Shown piece by piece: positions 54,142 through 64,000 of a DNA stretch of 64,000 nt. The translations under genes and the position numbers were made by a program. The notes under the pieces were generated by a model, which saw nothing but the letters and a program-made list of their open reading frames with translations, was not told where the DNA came from and did no database searches. Source of the stretch: Oegoconia quadripuncta (Eukaryota > Arthropoda > Insecta > Lepidoptera > Autostichidae); assembly GCA_949316235.1 (NCBI GenBank), contig OX438750.1, positions 18,416,865 to 18,480,864 on the forward strand, written 5' to 3'. Within the stretch, counting starts at the first letter, position 1. Every line of letters starts with the position of its first letter.

Positions 54142-57100
54142 ATGATGAAAAGCCCATTCGTTAATCGAAATCCGCTAGTTTATGACTTCAACTCAATAAC
54201 TCCTAAATACTCAACTATGCGGCCGAATCGTAGCAATATGAAGTACTACATTTATACAGAATATGAATGTGATGGTGAGCAGTTGTGTGAATATCACGAG
54301 TGTCTCCATAAACCCCTGATAGAAGAAATAATGTCGCCAAAATTTTCAAACGACCGACCTAAAATTCCCAAAAGAACTAGCTTTGTACAAAACACATACA
54401 CCGACGACACCGTGAAAAAACGTTACGTTGACATATCGCCTCATTCAGAACCAGCGAACCAAAGATATAGTATCGGATTAAATACATATTCAAGAGATAT
54501 TGGCAAAAAATGTAGCACCGGCGTTGGTGCACGTTCAGAAGATATTGTCGATCGGTGTAGTTTAGGAACGAATCCATCTCCAACCGATATGACAAAAAAA
54601 CTTAGTCCGAGGTCATGCTTATCTCCAGTTGATATGACCAAAAGGCTTAATCCGAGAGTACATTCATCTCCAACTGACCTGGCCAAAAGATTTAGTCCAA
54701 AAGCATGCTCATCACCAGTAGATCTAGCCAAAAGACGAATTTCAGGCGCAAATACACAACAAGAAGAAATTTTAAAAAGACGCAGTTTTGGGCCCACTCG
54801 GAAATCTCCAGCGCGGATGGCTAGTGTACGCAGCTGTAATCAAAATGTTAAAAAAGGTATTGGTACAAATGTTGTTGCCAAATGCTTCGGAAAAGGTAAC
54901 ACTTTATTCAACTATCATTCTACAAAGAATAAAATTTGATCACAAGATATTCAGTAGAACTAATTAATGCTGCTGGTTCCCAATATGCCCAATATGACGT
55001 AATGCCTTATGTTGCCATATAATGGGGTAATGCCGCCAGTCTTTTGGGCACCCTCACCCACGGTTCTGACCTCGAACACGTTTTCTACCTTTCCTAGGTA
55101 TGGAGAGTAGAGGGCGTGGCGTAGAAACTTGTGTAGACCTTATGTAACAATGTGTAATTATTATCCTAACCCTATATAGCTAACTTTAAATTAGGCTACT
55201 GATCGCTGACCGTTTTGCACTAGGGTTTGGTTTTTCAAGGCATTCCTTCAGCAAATGTAACACAACACTGCAGTTTGAACTTTTATGTTTATTTTGTATC
55301 GGAAAATAAAAGCGTTAACCTAATATGATCAAATACGAATACCATTGAACAATTTAAGTGACTGTATTGTAGATGAAAAATCTGTTAAGATTATATCCAT
55401 GGATTGGGAGAAGTACCACCGTCTGGATGTTATTCACAATTTCATGGACCAACTGGAGTTAGAGTTTCCTTCTCTATGTACGGTAGGAGTCATCGGAAAG
55501 TCTTTGGAAGGACGAGACATAAAGGTAATTTTGATCTTCAAGAAATATAGATCCAACTATCTGCAGATAGGCTTACCTCAATTAATTTTGTTGTGTTCTG
55601 AAGCATTATGTCCGTCATCCTATCGAGCCATTGCAGTCAGAGTTTTTTTACCAAGATGACAAAGGTGCAGACATATTACTTATCCATGACTCCTACTATG
55701 TCACAAAAACTAGATTTCAATATCACGGATGAGTTTTCATCCTGAGGAATCAGAGTGCCTCATAATATGATAATTTCACTGTCTTTGTCCTTTGCACGGG
55801 AAACCAGGTAGTGATAGTGGCAAATACCCACATAACTGAGTTCTTGGTAAAGGCAAGAGATTTTTCATTTGGTAAATCTGAGGCATAATAAAACAGCCTC
55901 CGAGCTGATTCAACGTGTGTGTGTGTTATCTCTTCCTCCCTTACGTCCGAATGCTCAAACGCTGCTCTACTTTAAGAGCCTCTTAATATCCACGTTGTCA
56001 CTTTCATGTCGTTGACATTCAAAGCGACAGATTTATGTTTAAAGGTGTCTTATCGTTAAGAATCTTCAAAAGCAGGGTGTAAGCAAACTCTGTACCCATA
56101 TTAGATGTATTTTCTTTTTGTACAATGAAGCGTTTACAAACAAACAAACTGGGATAGGCATCCAGTTAATCATAAAAAAGAAGCGTTTGAGTATTCGGAT
56201 GTTAGTTTACAACTAATGTATAGTCGATCGCGTATTATAAACAAACAAACAGACGACGATTGCCTTAATCGATATTCTTACTGTTAATATAGCTACTGAA
56301 GATATCTAACAGCAATGCGACGAATGCCCCCGTGTGGATTGACGCCGGTATCCATGCCCGAGAATGGATCGGGCCCGCGGTCAATACCTTCGTGGCCAAC
56401 TACATAGTGAGGAATTTTCACACTCTCCCAGCCAGTGTCACTAATAAAGATTGGTAAATAAAAATTACTACTATAACAAGTTGAGTGTAGGGCAAAAAGA
56501 GACTGTGAGTTTGTAATCAACTAAGCTTTTCGACGACGTGACATAACTATATCGCGAATATATTTAATTTGTCTATCACGTATCGTATCGAGATAAAAAA
56601 TATCCTATGTCTTAATCCACGGTATGTTCTATCTAGGTACCTAATTACAGCCAAATCCATTAATCCGTTTCACTGTGATTGAGCAAAAAACAACGAAATA
56701 AACATCCGAACTTTCGGATTTATAGATTAGATAGAACGCACTATTAAAAATAAATGCTTCGTCTATTGATAGTAATAGATGACTAGACTGATAATAGATT
56801 TTTATAGGTACTTCCTCCCCGTGATCAACCCCGATGGTTACGAATACTCACACACAATAGATCGCATGTGGCGTAAGAACAGAGCTTGGCATGCGGGGAA
56901 GTGTGTTGGTGTGGACCTCAATAGAAATTTCAGGTACGACATTTATACAAAACAGGGGTTCTATTACATAATTACATCGTCATCGTCATTGGTTTCTGTC
57001 ATGTGATTGGTTGGCTCATCGCTCACTCGGTAATTTGATGGTTTCTCATTGGTCAATGTAATCCATGTCGATACCGATGAAGTTACATAACCTATGGGCA

Positions 57101-60100
57101 GATTTGTGAAATTACTACTTGATCAAACGTGAAATCGCAATAAAAATTGACCTTCACAAACAAAAAAGAATCCATGATTGATCCATTTTACATGGAAATT
57201 AAAATAAGTAGTAATTGCCTAAAAGACACTCATATAGCGTTGAAGGCATTTTAACTCATATTACCTTCAAAACGTCGCAGGTTTGAATCCCGCTAGGGGC
57301 ATATGTTTGTATGATGAATACTATGTGTTCCCGAGTTATGGATGTTTTTCATTTATATATGTATTTATTTACAAAATACATTTATGTATTTGTGTAGTTT
57401 ATCAACCATCTGGTATCTATAATATAAGCCTAGTTGCTTAGTGCGGAACTAGGTGGCGCAGTGTGTATGTGCATAGATATTTATTTATTTTATTTATTTA
57501 GAGGTCAAATGCTAACCCATTATGCATAAAAAGTCACAACAACAATCAGATCTACTCATGTGTATATACCCGAGTTATGAATGTTTTCATTTATAATAAG
57601 TATTTATTTACAAAAAAAAATGTATTTATGTAGTAAATCAACCATCTGGTATCCACAACACAAGCCTATAGAAGCTTACTGTGGAACTAGATGGCGCTGT
57701 GTGTATGTCTAAGGATATTTATTATTATTATGTTTTCTTGTATTTTTTTCTCAAAATTTACTTTTAACCTCTCATGAAGAATTTCATCATTTGCGACTTA
57801 TACTGGTTTTTGGAATTACATGATTAAATTTGTATTACAAAGACTACTCATGTCTGTTCGGAAATGGGGACCTGCCTGCGTAGCATGACATCGTTTGTCG
57901 CGCGCGACATAGAATGAGAGTGGGATAAGTGTATATTTTGTCTTTTGACAAATATTATTTTGCGCGACATAAACGTTTATCGCGGTTGTCATGCTACGGG
58001 TGCTGGTGTCCATGCTAAGGTACCTGTTAGTCATTACAAGCACCAGTGACCACATTATTAACCTTTTTACAATTTTAATTGCAATTTTTATAAAAAAAGA
58101 AATGTTTAATTTCTAAAACCAGAATAAGTTTACATAATATTGGTTGTAGCCTTCTATTAGACACAAAATGTCTGTGCCAGAAGACCTCGCACTTCCATAA
58201 CTATCATCATCTGAATTAAGAGCCATGCTCTTGTCGGTGGAGATTTTTCCATATCTCTCTGTTCTCCGCCTTCCTCTTGACCTCCTGATACGACACGACG
58301 TTCAACTTTTCTTTTATTTGCTGCATGTAGCTTATTCTCGGTCTTCCTCTTTTTCTTTTCCCCTCTATTCTTAACTATAACATTTACATTTTGGCATAAC
58401 ATTTACAATCCCACTTTTGCATGACAGTGAGCCTTAGTGTCTTACAGTTTCTTGCTGATTGAGAAATGTTGTGGTGAAATGTAACATCTTTTTATATTTA
58501 TCTGTATTATATTATGACCATTTCGTCACGATTCGCATGTTACTTATATTATGTAGTAAAACTCACAAAGTAAATACGATTCCATGATTAGTCTAGTGGA
58601 AAATGAATACCTTTGAAACCAACAGTTGCGGGTTAATTCCGTTTGAAGTCAGAAGTCAGAAGTCGTTTCCGGTTGTCAGAGATAAGATAGCCAGTCCCCC
58701 AAATATGTTGGGGTTTCCGGGTCAGTACCTACACTTCCACCTTCGACCTCATCTTCACTTAACATCGGTGTGATTGAGGTCAACAAGTACGAACCCGTCG
58801 TGCATAAAAAAAAGAAAAGTAATATACCTAAAATGTAATTTATAGCAATATTATCTAATAAACGAAAACTCATGATTTTGCTACTTTTGCTTTGTCGTAG
58901 TTATGGTTGGGGTGAAAAAGGTTCGTCTGACGTACCTACACACTGTTTCTATCGTGGCACTGAAGCCTTCTCAGAGCCAGAATCTTGTGCAGTTAGAGTA
59001 AGTATTTTACAATATTTTAATAATAATAATAATAAATAAAAGGATTCATCATAAAAAAGAAAACACAAGCATACATACAATAATCGAGAACCACGCTACT
59101 GTGATAATTGGGTAGGGACTCAGCAGTGTTGCTGATTTTCAGTCCCCCCCTGCAGAGTAGTTGCTGCCACCAAAGAAAGTATGGGCGACTTTCCAATGGC
59201 TAACATTTTTTTAATTTTTTTTTTATGCTTAGGCATGACTCTGGACAATGTAGAAATTAAATTAAAATGTAAGAAATAAGAGGAACATTGAAGCCTTTTT
59301 ATCCATAACATTAATTTAATTTATACACGAGATGAACATCGATTTATATATGTACAAAACTTTATTCGTATATGTACAAAAACTTTACTTGTAACATTAC
59401 AAAAATAAATGAGTGGTCTATCTGCTCAGCGTTGTTTTTTCGGTAATTTGTATAACTCTTGCTTATTATTATGACATCCTGTTATTGCCTAAGGTGTTTT
59501 ACTCATGTATATATGTTCAAGTATATTTCAAACTGCTGTTGGTTGTAATAAAAATAAACAGACGATCAGTAGCTTCGACCCCCACCCGCTGTTACTCCTG
59601 CACTTCCATCATCTTCACATTATATTACTGTAAATAGCTCTAAATACTATTATACAACAAAAAAATAATATTCACATTTAAATGACTTCAAATATGACTT
59701 CTCTAAACTAAACCAAAACCCGATAATTCCGCTGTAAAACTTATGCTACATTTGTTTAAAGAAGTCACGTCAGGGTAAGCGAATGGTTAATTTTTGTTAC
59801 CTACTGCACATATAGAATAGAATAGAATACATTTATTCATCGACCATGACACAAATCGCTTAACCTACATAATACACATACAACATAGAATACTGGGTTG
59901 GTGTATACCAACTGATATTAGTTTTAACTGTATAGTTAAAACTAATATCAGGAGACGTGACCCACATCAGGGGCAACGTAATGGTCCAGACGCAGCATGT
60001 GCTGTGGGTAGAAACCCGCAGCGCTGTTCCTTCTGCCAGAACCATTGAGATACTCGTATGTGCTAACCTAACCTAACCCAACCACATCGTGGCTTCCGCG

Positions 60101-62292
60101 CCTTCGCATGTTTTTGAGATTTGCACATGTTGACCGCATCCTCTTATGGTAAAAACAGCAATCCATCTCTCATATATGAAGATACCATCAATATCATCAT
60201 TCTCTAATCAACACCATGCCCAATAAGGATTATAATATAACTTATAATCATCATTACTTCAATAGACTGTAATGAAATTTCAGCATCATTAAGCTGTAAT
60301 GTGCTGTTGATACCGAAACCGTGTCATCGCCGTCGCATTCAGAGATTAAACTGCAAACAGGATTTAGCCGTAAATCAGTTTCACTGCGCCGGTTTTATAT
60401 CATTCTGTTACATTTAATTAATTCTGTGTTTGCCTACTTAATTTTGGTATGATACCAATTAATTTCAGGATATGATATCGAATTCAGGTGTTTCGTTCAA
60501 AGTGTATATCACGCTTCACAGTTATGGGGAGGTGATAATTTTTCCGTTTGCGACTAAAGATGACCTATGTCCTGATTATATTCGTCTACTACAAGGTGCT
60601 ACTGTCATGTCTAAGGTAAAGAACAATAATACTATTTTATGGATATATTTTAGCATAGGTAAGTACTGTCGAACCAACTGAATCATGAACCCACTAAGCC
60701 GATATTTCGTTTGAAATCGTCGAAACCGCTAAAGAATGCATCTGTCTACTTAGACTCTTTGAATTTTAGCAAAACTTCATCAACAGAGGTCCATGTAACA
60801 CTGATCTTTGCTATCAATGCAATAAATAAATAATTGAATCTATAGTTACATTTTAGAGAAATTTCGAATGTCGTTCGAATGTCAAGAAAAAAGTAAGTTA
60901 CTTTTTATATTAATTCTTATTATTATGATATTCTTTATTGCACAAGAAATACAAACAGATTATAGTTAGAAAATATATACAAAGATGAGCTTAAATGTTA
61001 CAAGGAAGGGAGAACAAATAGTAATGCGGAATCATAATAATAGACATAATGTCGATCATTACCAATAAATTAAAACCATTTCTTATGTCAGCAGCACCAA
61101 TCTTCAAGATAAATACCTAATCTTTATGATAATAAAAAATTTCAAAATTTTTAATAAAATAATGTTGCTACTATAGATTACCGCTATAGTCCTTGCCCGG
61201 GCACATAAATTATAAATATTAATTAAAGATATTCAAAAAGTGTATATACCTACTTAGATTTTTTTTCAATGTTTAAAGTTCAAACACATAAAAGAAAGAC
61301 ATCAGAGAACGGTATGTTAGACTGCAGGCTTTCTTTAAATTAAGATATGCTTTATATTACATATAATGTCTCCACTTGGAACTCTGTATTGACTATATCA
61401 ATTGATGCCATGTGGCGTACTAGCCAAATTCAGTGAATACGGTTTCCCTTATTCTTTGAAATCAAATGCGATTTATTTAAAAAAAAAATGCTAACTTCAA
61501 TATTGAACCTGCCCTTAATGGTATATCAAAATGGGACGCCCTGTATACAAATTTATAAAAAAATTAAACTAAGACTGAAGTTACATCGTGCTCGTCGTAT
61601 AGTGGTGTCAGATTGAAATGTCAAAGCAACATCGCCGTTAATATGATTTATAGATTATTTTTTTCAAGTAAATCAATTTATGGTCCTACCTAATTTAAGA
61701 CTATGTATGAAACTTGAGGATTGTAGTAGTAGCCATAAAATAAGAGTATTGTTTACCTACGATACAATAGACTGAATAGCTATGACTAACTTACAATGCA
61801 ATCCGAAGAATTCGTTTTTTTTGTTGCAATGCTCATCTCACTTATCTTGCGCGTGCCTTATCTAACTCAACTTCCATAAAATGCTAGTTATATTTCCACA
61901 TTCTTAGTGAAGTGATTGTTAGCGATGGACGTTAATTTAGTTGCGCGTGTGACTATCTAAAATCTGATACCAGGAATATATATTTCAAATTCGGGCCTTG
62001 TCATTTCACCATTAATATCTTTTTAATACAGGCTATATACCAAACCAACGGCAATACGTATAAAGTCGGTGTCTCGAAAGATGTGATGTACAAAGCGTCC
62101 GGAACCAGCAACGATTGGAGCTACGGAGTTGCAGGGATACCCTACTGCTACCTCATCGAGCTGAGGAGCAAGAAGCATAGGTTCAAACTGCCGCAAGAGG
62201 AGATTGCCGAGACGGGGCAAGAGATTGTGAATTGCATGTTGTCGTTAATGGATTTTGTCGACACGTATCCACTGAAAAATGTGAAAAAGTGA
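54142..62292 (+). CDS. Zinc carboxypeptidase CP3 (M14A) with a repeat-rich basic leader
   Basis: Predicted 565-residue protein in seven coding exons: 54142-54895, 55373-55524, 56293-56453, 56808-56933, 58901-58997, 60469-60615 and 62032-62292. All have GT/AG borders and matching phases. The C-terminal 305 residues are a complete M14 domain: His323 and Glu326 (HAREW), His447 (LHSY), Arg378 (MWRKNR), Asn394-Arg395 (LNRNF), Tyr499 and catalytic Glu522 (LIELRSK). The specificity position is Asn506, unusual for both A- and B-type enzymes. Exon 1 alone encodes 251 residues with no signal peptide or propeptide. Residues about 85-219 are 15-16-residue repeats such as SSPTDLAKRFSPKAC. Exon 1 could in principle run on to a stop at 54939 as a separate 265-residue protein, but the GTAACA donor at 54896 and the matching phase-1 acceptor at 55371 favour splicing. 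The 2-kb intron 4 is full of SINEs and RTE pieces. Confidence 0.8.
54388..54798 (+). repeat. Coding repeats in CP3 exon 1
   Basis: Eight or nine units of 45-48 bp. The five clearest (54574-54798) translate to PSPTDMTKKLSPRSC, LSPVDMTKRLNPRVH, SSPTDLAKRFSPKAC, SSPVDLAKRRISGAN and TQQEEILKRRSFGPT. Ser-Pro, an acidic residue and a Lys/Arg pair recur at fixed spacing. The DNA units differ more than the protein units in the middle of the array, hinting at constraint. Confidence 0.8.
56957..57092. mobile_element. 136-bp MITE in CP3 intron 4
   Basis: Ends GGTTCTATTACATAATTAC on the left and 'gatgaagttacataacc' on the right are imperfect inverted repeats. The interior, with 'tttctcattggtcaatgta', matches 49359-49612 inverted. 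Confidence 0.7.
57270..57482 (+). mobile_element. tRNA-headed SINE (family A), 5'-truncated
   Basis: B box GGTTTGAATCCCGC, 'ctaggggcatatgtttg', body and end 'gcgcagtgtgtatgtgc' with an ATTT-rich tail. In CP3 intron 4. Confidence 0.75.
57555..57735 (+). mobile_element. tRNA-headed SINE (family A), 3' part
   Basis: 'cccgagttatgaatgttttc' to 'gatggcgctgtgtgtatg' and a (TTA)n end; head missing. In CP3 intron 4. Confidence 0.7.
57836..58060. mobile_element. Dispersed repeat related to 11210-11415
   Basis: Reverse orientation to the 11.2-kb copy; shares 'cgcgacataaacgtttatcg' and the outer 'caagcaccagtgacc' type modules. Confidence 0.5.
58225..58410 (-). mobile_element. RTE-type ORF2 C-terminal fragment
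   Basis: Complement of the 18510 and 52804 fragments ('gagccatgctcttgtcggtg', 'ctgatacgacacgacgttc'). In CP3 intron 4. Confidence 0.65.
58585..58815 (+). mobile_element. Family A SINE head scrap followed by family C SINE
   Basis: 58585-58650 carries 'gattagtctagtgga' and 'accaacagttgcgggtt' (family A head without a working B box). 58664-58812 is the 3' half of family C with an A8 end. Exon 5 of CP3 follows 86 bases later. Confidence 0.6.
59000..60468 (+). other. CP3 intron 5, noncoding
   Basis: AT-rich with an (AAT)n run at 59020, an (AATAG)n start at 59815 and a perfect hairpin at 59912-59951. No additional exon fits the M14 order. Confidence 0.55.
59912..59951. repeat. Perfect short-loop inverted repeat, 18-bp arms
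   Basis: CTGATATTAGTTTTAACT, loop GTAT, exact complement. In CP3 intron 5. Confidence 0.9.
60616..62031 (+). other. CP3 intron 6, noncoding
   Basis: AT-rich sequence without recognised repeat other than a stray 'gacgccctgtata' terminus at 61545. Confidence 0.55.
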
Positions 62293-62316
62293 CAAGTATC
62301 TAGGTAAATAGCTCAT

Positions 62317-62322
62317 ATTAAA
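62317..62322 (+). terminator. Candidate polyadenylation signal of CP3
   Basis: ATTAAA, the commonest variant hexamer, 25 bases after the CP3 stop. A canonical AATAAA follows at 62784-62789, so a longer 3' UTR is equally possible. Confidence 0.4.
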
Positions 62323-62486
62323 CTTTTTCATTGGACCAAACTGAACCCTATTTTGTTAAATTTTTATTTCTAATCGTTGACTTGCGCTAGTATGTGTGTG
62401 TCATTAAAACCTGACATTAGACCTTACAAAATTCCTAGGTTACCTAAGTTTTCGAGGGTGATCTTAAAGGGTTCCGTTTTTAACCC

Positions 62487-62665
62487 CCGACGCAAAAAGA
62501 AGGATATTATAAGTTTCACAGATATATGTGTGTGTTTGTCTGTGGCACGGTAACTTTTAAACGGGTTAACCGATTTGGTTGCGGTTTTAACATTTGAAAG
62601 CAGGTTGTTTTATAAAAATCGGTTCAGCCGTTTTGTTTTAATAGCTTGTTTTCTAGGGGGTTTTC
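62487..62665 (+). mobile_element. Interspersed repeat, intact counterpart of 22057-22745
   Basis: 'ccccgacgcaaaaagaagg', 'gtttgtctgtggcacgg', 'aaacgggttaaccgattt' and 'tcggttcagccgttttg'. This copy is uninterrupted and shows where the 22133-22620 insertion landed. Confidence 0.6.
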
Positions 62666-63300
62666 TAAATTTTCAATGTATATCCATTTTTCCTTTGAAG
62701 TTTAGGAACCCAAATGCAAGGCAGAAAAATATTAATTTAGCTGACACCTCAAACCGTATCTTAGTGTGTGGTAATAGAAATTCAATAAATTTTTCGCACA
62801 ACTTGGTATAAATTTGTGTATAATTTTTTCGCTCATTTCTGCACAATGAAGTTGTATCAACATTTTATGGTAATAGATGTCATATTAATATTTCTACGAA
62901 GCCTAAGTTAAGATGTCACTAGCGCAGATCGTGAAAGCAATCAGCAATATTACGCAAAACTTGGTAACAGAAGAATCAACATTTGACAGTAACGCATTGT
63001 GAGAAACTCAGGTCAGTAAAACAATTTTATATTATAGTAATATTATTTATTATTGTCATTATTATTCGATTGCGCTAGAAGGAGGATAATGTTTTTCGAC
63101 TATATGTATGTAAGTATGTCCGTTCCTTTGGCGCAACTGTAGCCTGAACGACTTGATGGATTTTAATAAATAAGGTCGTTGGATTCGATATAATTTCGGG
63201 AGTGTGAGATACATATTTTTAAAAGAAAATAATATAAATATGGCCGACGTCACCATTCATAGAATACACGATTTTTATTATAAATGCAATGGTTTGTACA
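62666..63300. other. No gene recognised
   Basis: 63080-63210 looks like a decayed repeat of the 'cgactatatgtatgtaagt' type; no coding content. Confidence 0.4.
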
Positions 63301-63440
63301 CATTGTGAGGAGGTATGAAAGTCACGTAACGAGATGAGTGCTAAGTATGAATGTGGAGGGATACAGAGGCAGAGGAAAACCGAAGAAAGTGTGGGTAGAC
63401 TGCGTGAGAAATAGGGCAGGAAGATGACGATGCAGGCAGA
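63301..63440 (+). mobile_element. RTE-type ORF2 C-terminal scrap
   Basis: Reads GYRGRGKPKKVWVDCVRN after a basic stretch, the Gly-Arg-Gly-(Arg/Lys)-Pro-(Arg/Lys)...Trp-x-Asp signature of RTE-type ORF2 tails. Confidence 0.6.
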
Positions 63441-63512
63441 TTTGTTTTTTAATAATTTAGTTTTTCTATATTATGTTGTATTGTATGTGTATTATTTTAA
63501 TAGTATGTCGGA

Positions 63513-63795
63513 GCGTCGGTGGCTCAGCGGTTAAATCGCGGTGTCCCAAATTGGGATGTACCAATGAGTTTTTAAATTTAATTTAATTAGATATGTGCAT
63601 TTATCCGACTGTACTTAAACGGTGAAGGAAAACATCGTGAGGAAACCTGCATGCCTGAGAAAAAAAATTCTAAGGCAGGTGAAATCCCCAACCCGCATGG
63701 CGGACTATGGCCCATACTCCCTCATATACGAGAGAAGGCCTATATTCCTGCAGTGAGATGTTTACTGGCTGATGACGATGATGATGATATTATGT
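63513..63795 (+). mobile_element. SINE (family B), nearly full length
   Basis: Head 'gcgtcggtggctcagcgg' with a deleted B box, body 'aaggaaaacatcgtgagg' and 'ctgcatgcctgag', end 'ctgcagtgagatgtttactg' and a (GAT)n tail. It provides the uninterrupted order for 9664-10185. Confidence 0.75.
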
Positions 63796-63834
63796 TATTT
63801 ATTCTCACACACGTCACATCAATAGTCTTTAAAA

Positions 63835-64000
63835 GCCTACTGGACATAATCCAAAGGAGCGATTTGCTTTACTTTTGCCATGGGAGGTTTTGCTCTCATC
63901 GCCACGTTGTTGGGCAGGCGGGTTGGTGATTGTTGGTTTTTTCCTGAGGCCTCCGGACTAATGACGCCTCTGTCCATCACTAGTCTATGCTGTTTTGTTC
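63835..64000 (+). mobile_element. TE fragment related to 16040-16250, cut by window end
   Basis: 'gccatgggaggttttgctc', 'gccacgttgttgggcagg' and 'cctccggactaatgacgcc' modules; family not identified. Confidence 0.5.

Noticed and set aside
54377..54797. Antisense open frames over CP3 exon 1
   Set aside because: Shadow frames of the coding repeats; the sense strand has the exon, splice donor and phase evidence.
55345..55659. Single-exon 104-residue gene
   Set aside because: The part after 55524 is intron read-through; GT at 55525 and the next exon at 56293 restore the M14 sequence.

Overview
The window is eukaryotic nuclear DNA, AT-rich and intron-bearing. It almost certainly comes from a moth or butterfly. 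The evidence is several SINE families with tRNA-like heads, RTE-type and Jockey/CR1-type retrotransposon 3' ends with the usual lepidopteran polyA or ATGATG tails, many short foldback MITEs, and insect-style zinc carboxypeptidase genes. The species cannot be named from the sequence. No bacterial gene, operon, CRISPR array or rRNA operon is present.

Layout. From 1 to about 41.9 kb no intact host gene can be supported; this part is a graveyard of mobile elements. It holds tRNA-headed SINEs in four or more families, a 5S-rRNA-headed SINE (4.6-5.5 and 29.9-30.2 kb), RTE ORF2 tails, a Jockey/CR1-like tail (28.5 kb), two solo LTRs with perfect 5-bp target duplications (23.9 and 25.4 kb), CAGGGTG foldback MITEs, an OTU-protease fragment beside a large foldback and a 606-bp near-perfect duplication (13.8-16.0 kb), a 17-bp minisatellite (33.4-34.2 kb), a long CA microsatellite (36.4 kb) and a satellite-like array of about 110-bp units (39.6-40.6 kb). 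At 42.0-42.45 kb lies a two-exon remnant of a THAP zinc-finger gene with a MITE directly after it.

From 43.95 to 62.3 kb sits the real gene content: three M14A zinc carboxypeptidase genes, here CP1 (+), CP2 (-) and CP3 (+). CP1 and CP2 are tail to tail, CP2 and CP3 head to head. I could follow every exon of the catalytic domain by splice-site phase, and all three share the same intron positions and phases. All three keep the zinc ligands (HxxE plus His), the Arg127, Asn144-Arg145 and Tyr248 equivalents and the catalytic Glu270 equivalent, so all are predicted active enzymes.

The most interesting point is upstream of the catalytic domain. CP2 has a normal-looking activation-propeptide exon. 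At the same phase-1 junction CP1 carries instead a lysine/arginine-rich leader, and CP3 a leader built of 15-residue Ser-Pro/Lys-Arg repeats; neither has a visible signal peptide or propeptide. This suggests two duplicated digestive-type carboxypeptidases recruited to a non-secreted or unusual role. That role is inference.

From 62.3 kb to the end only repeats are visible.
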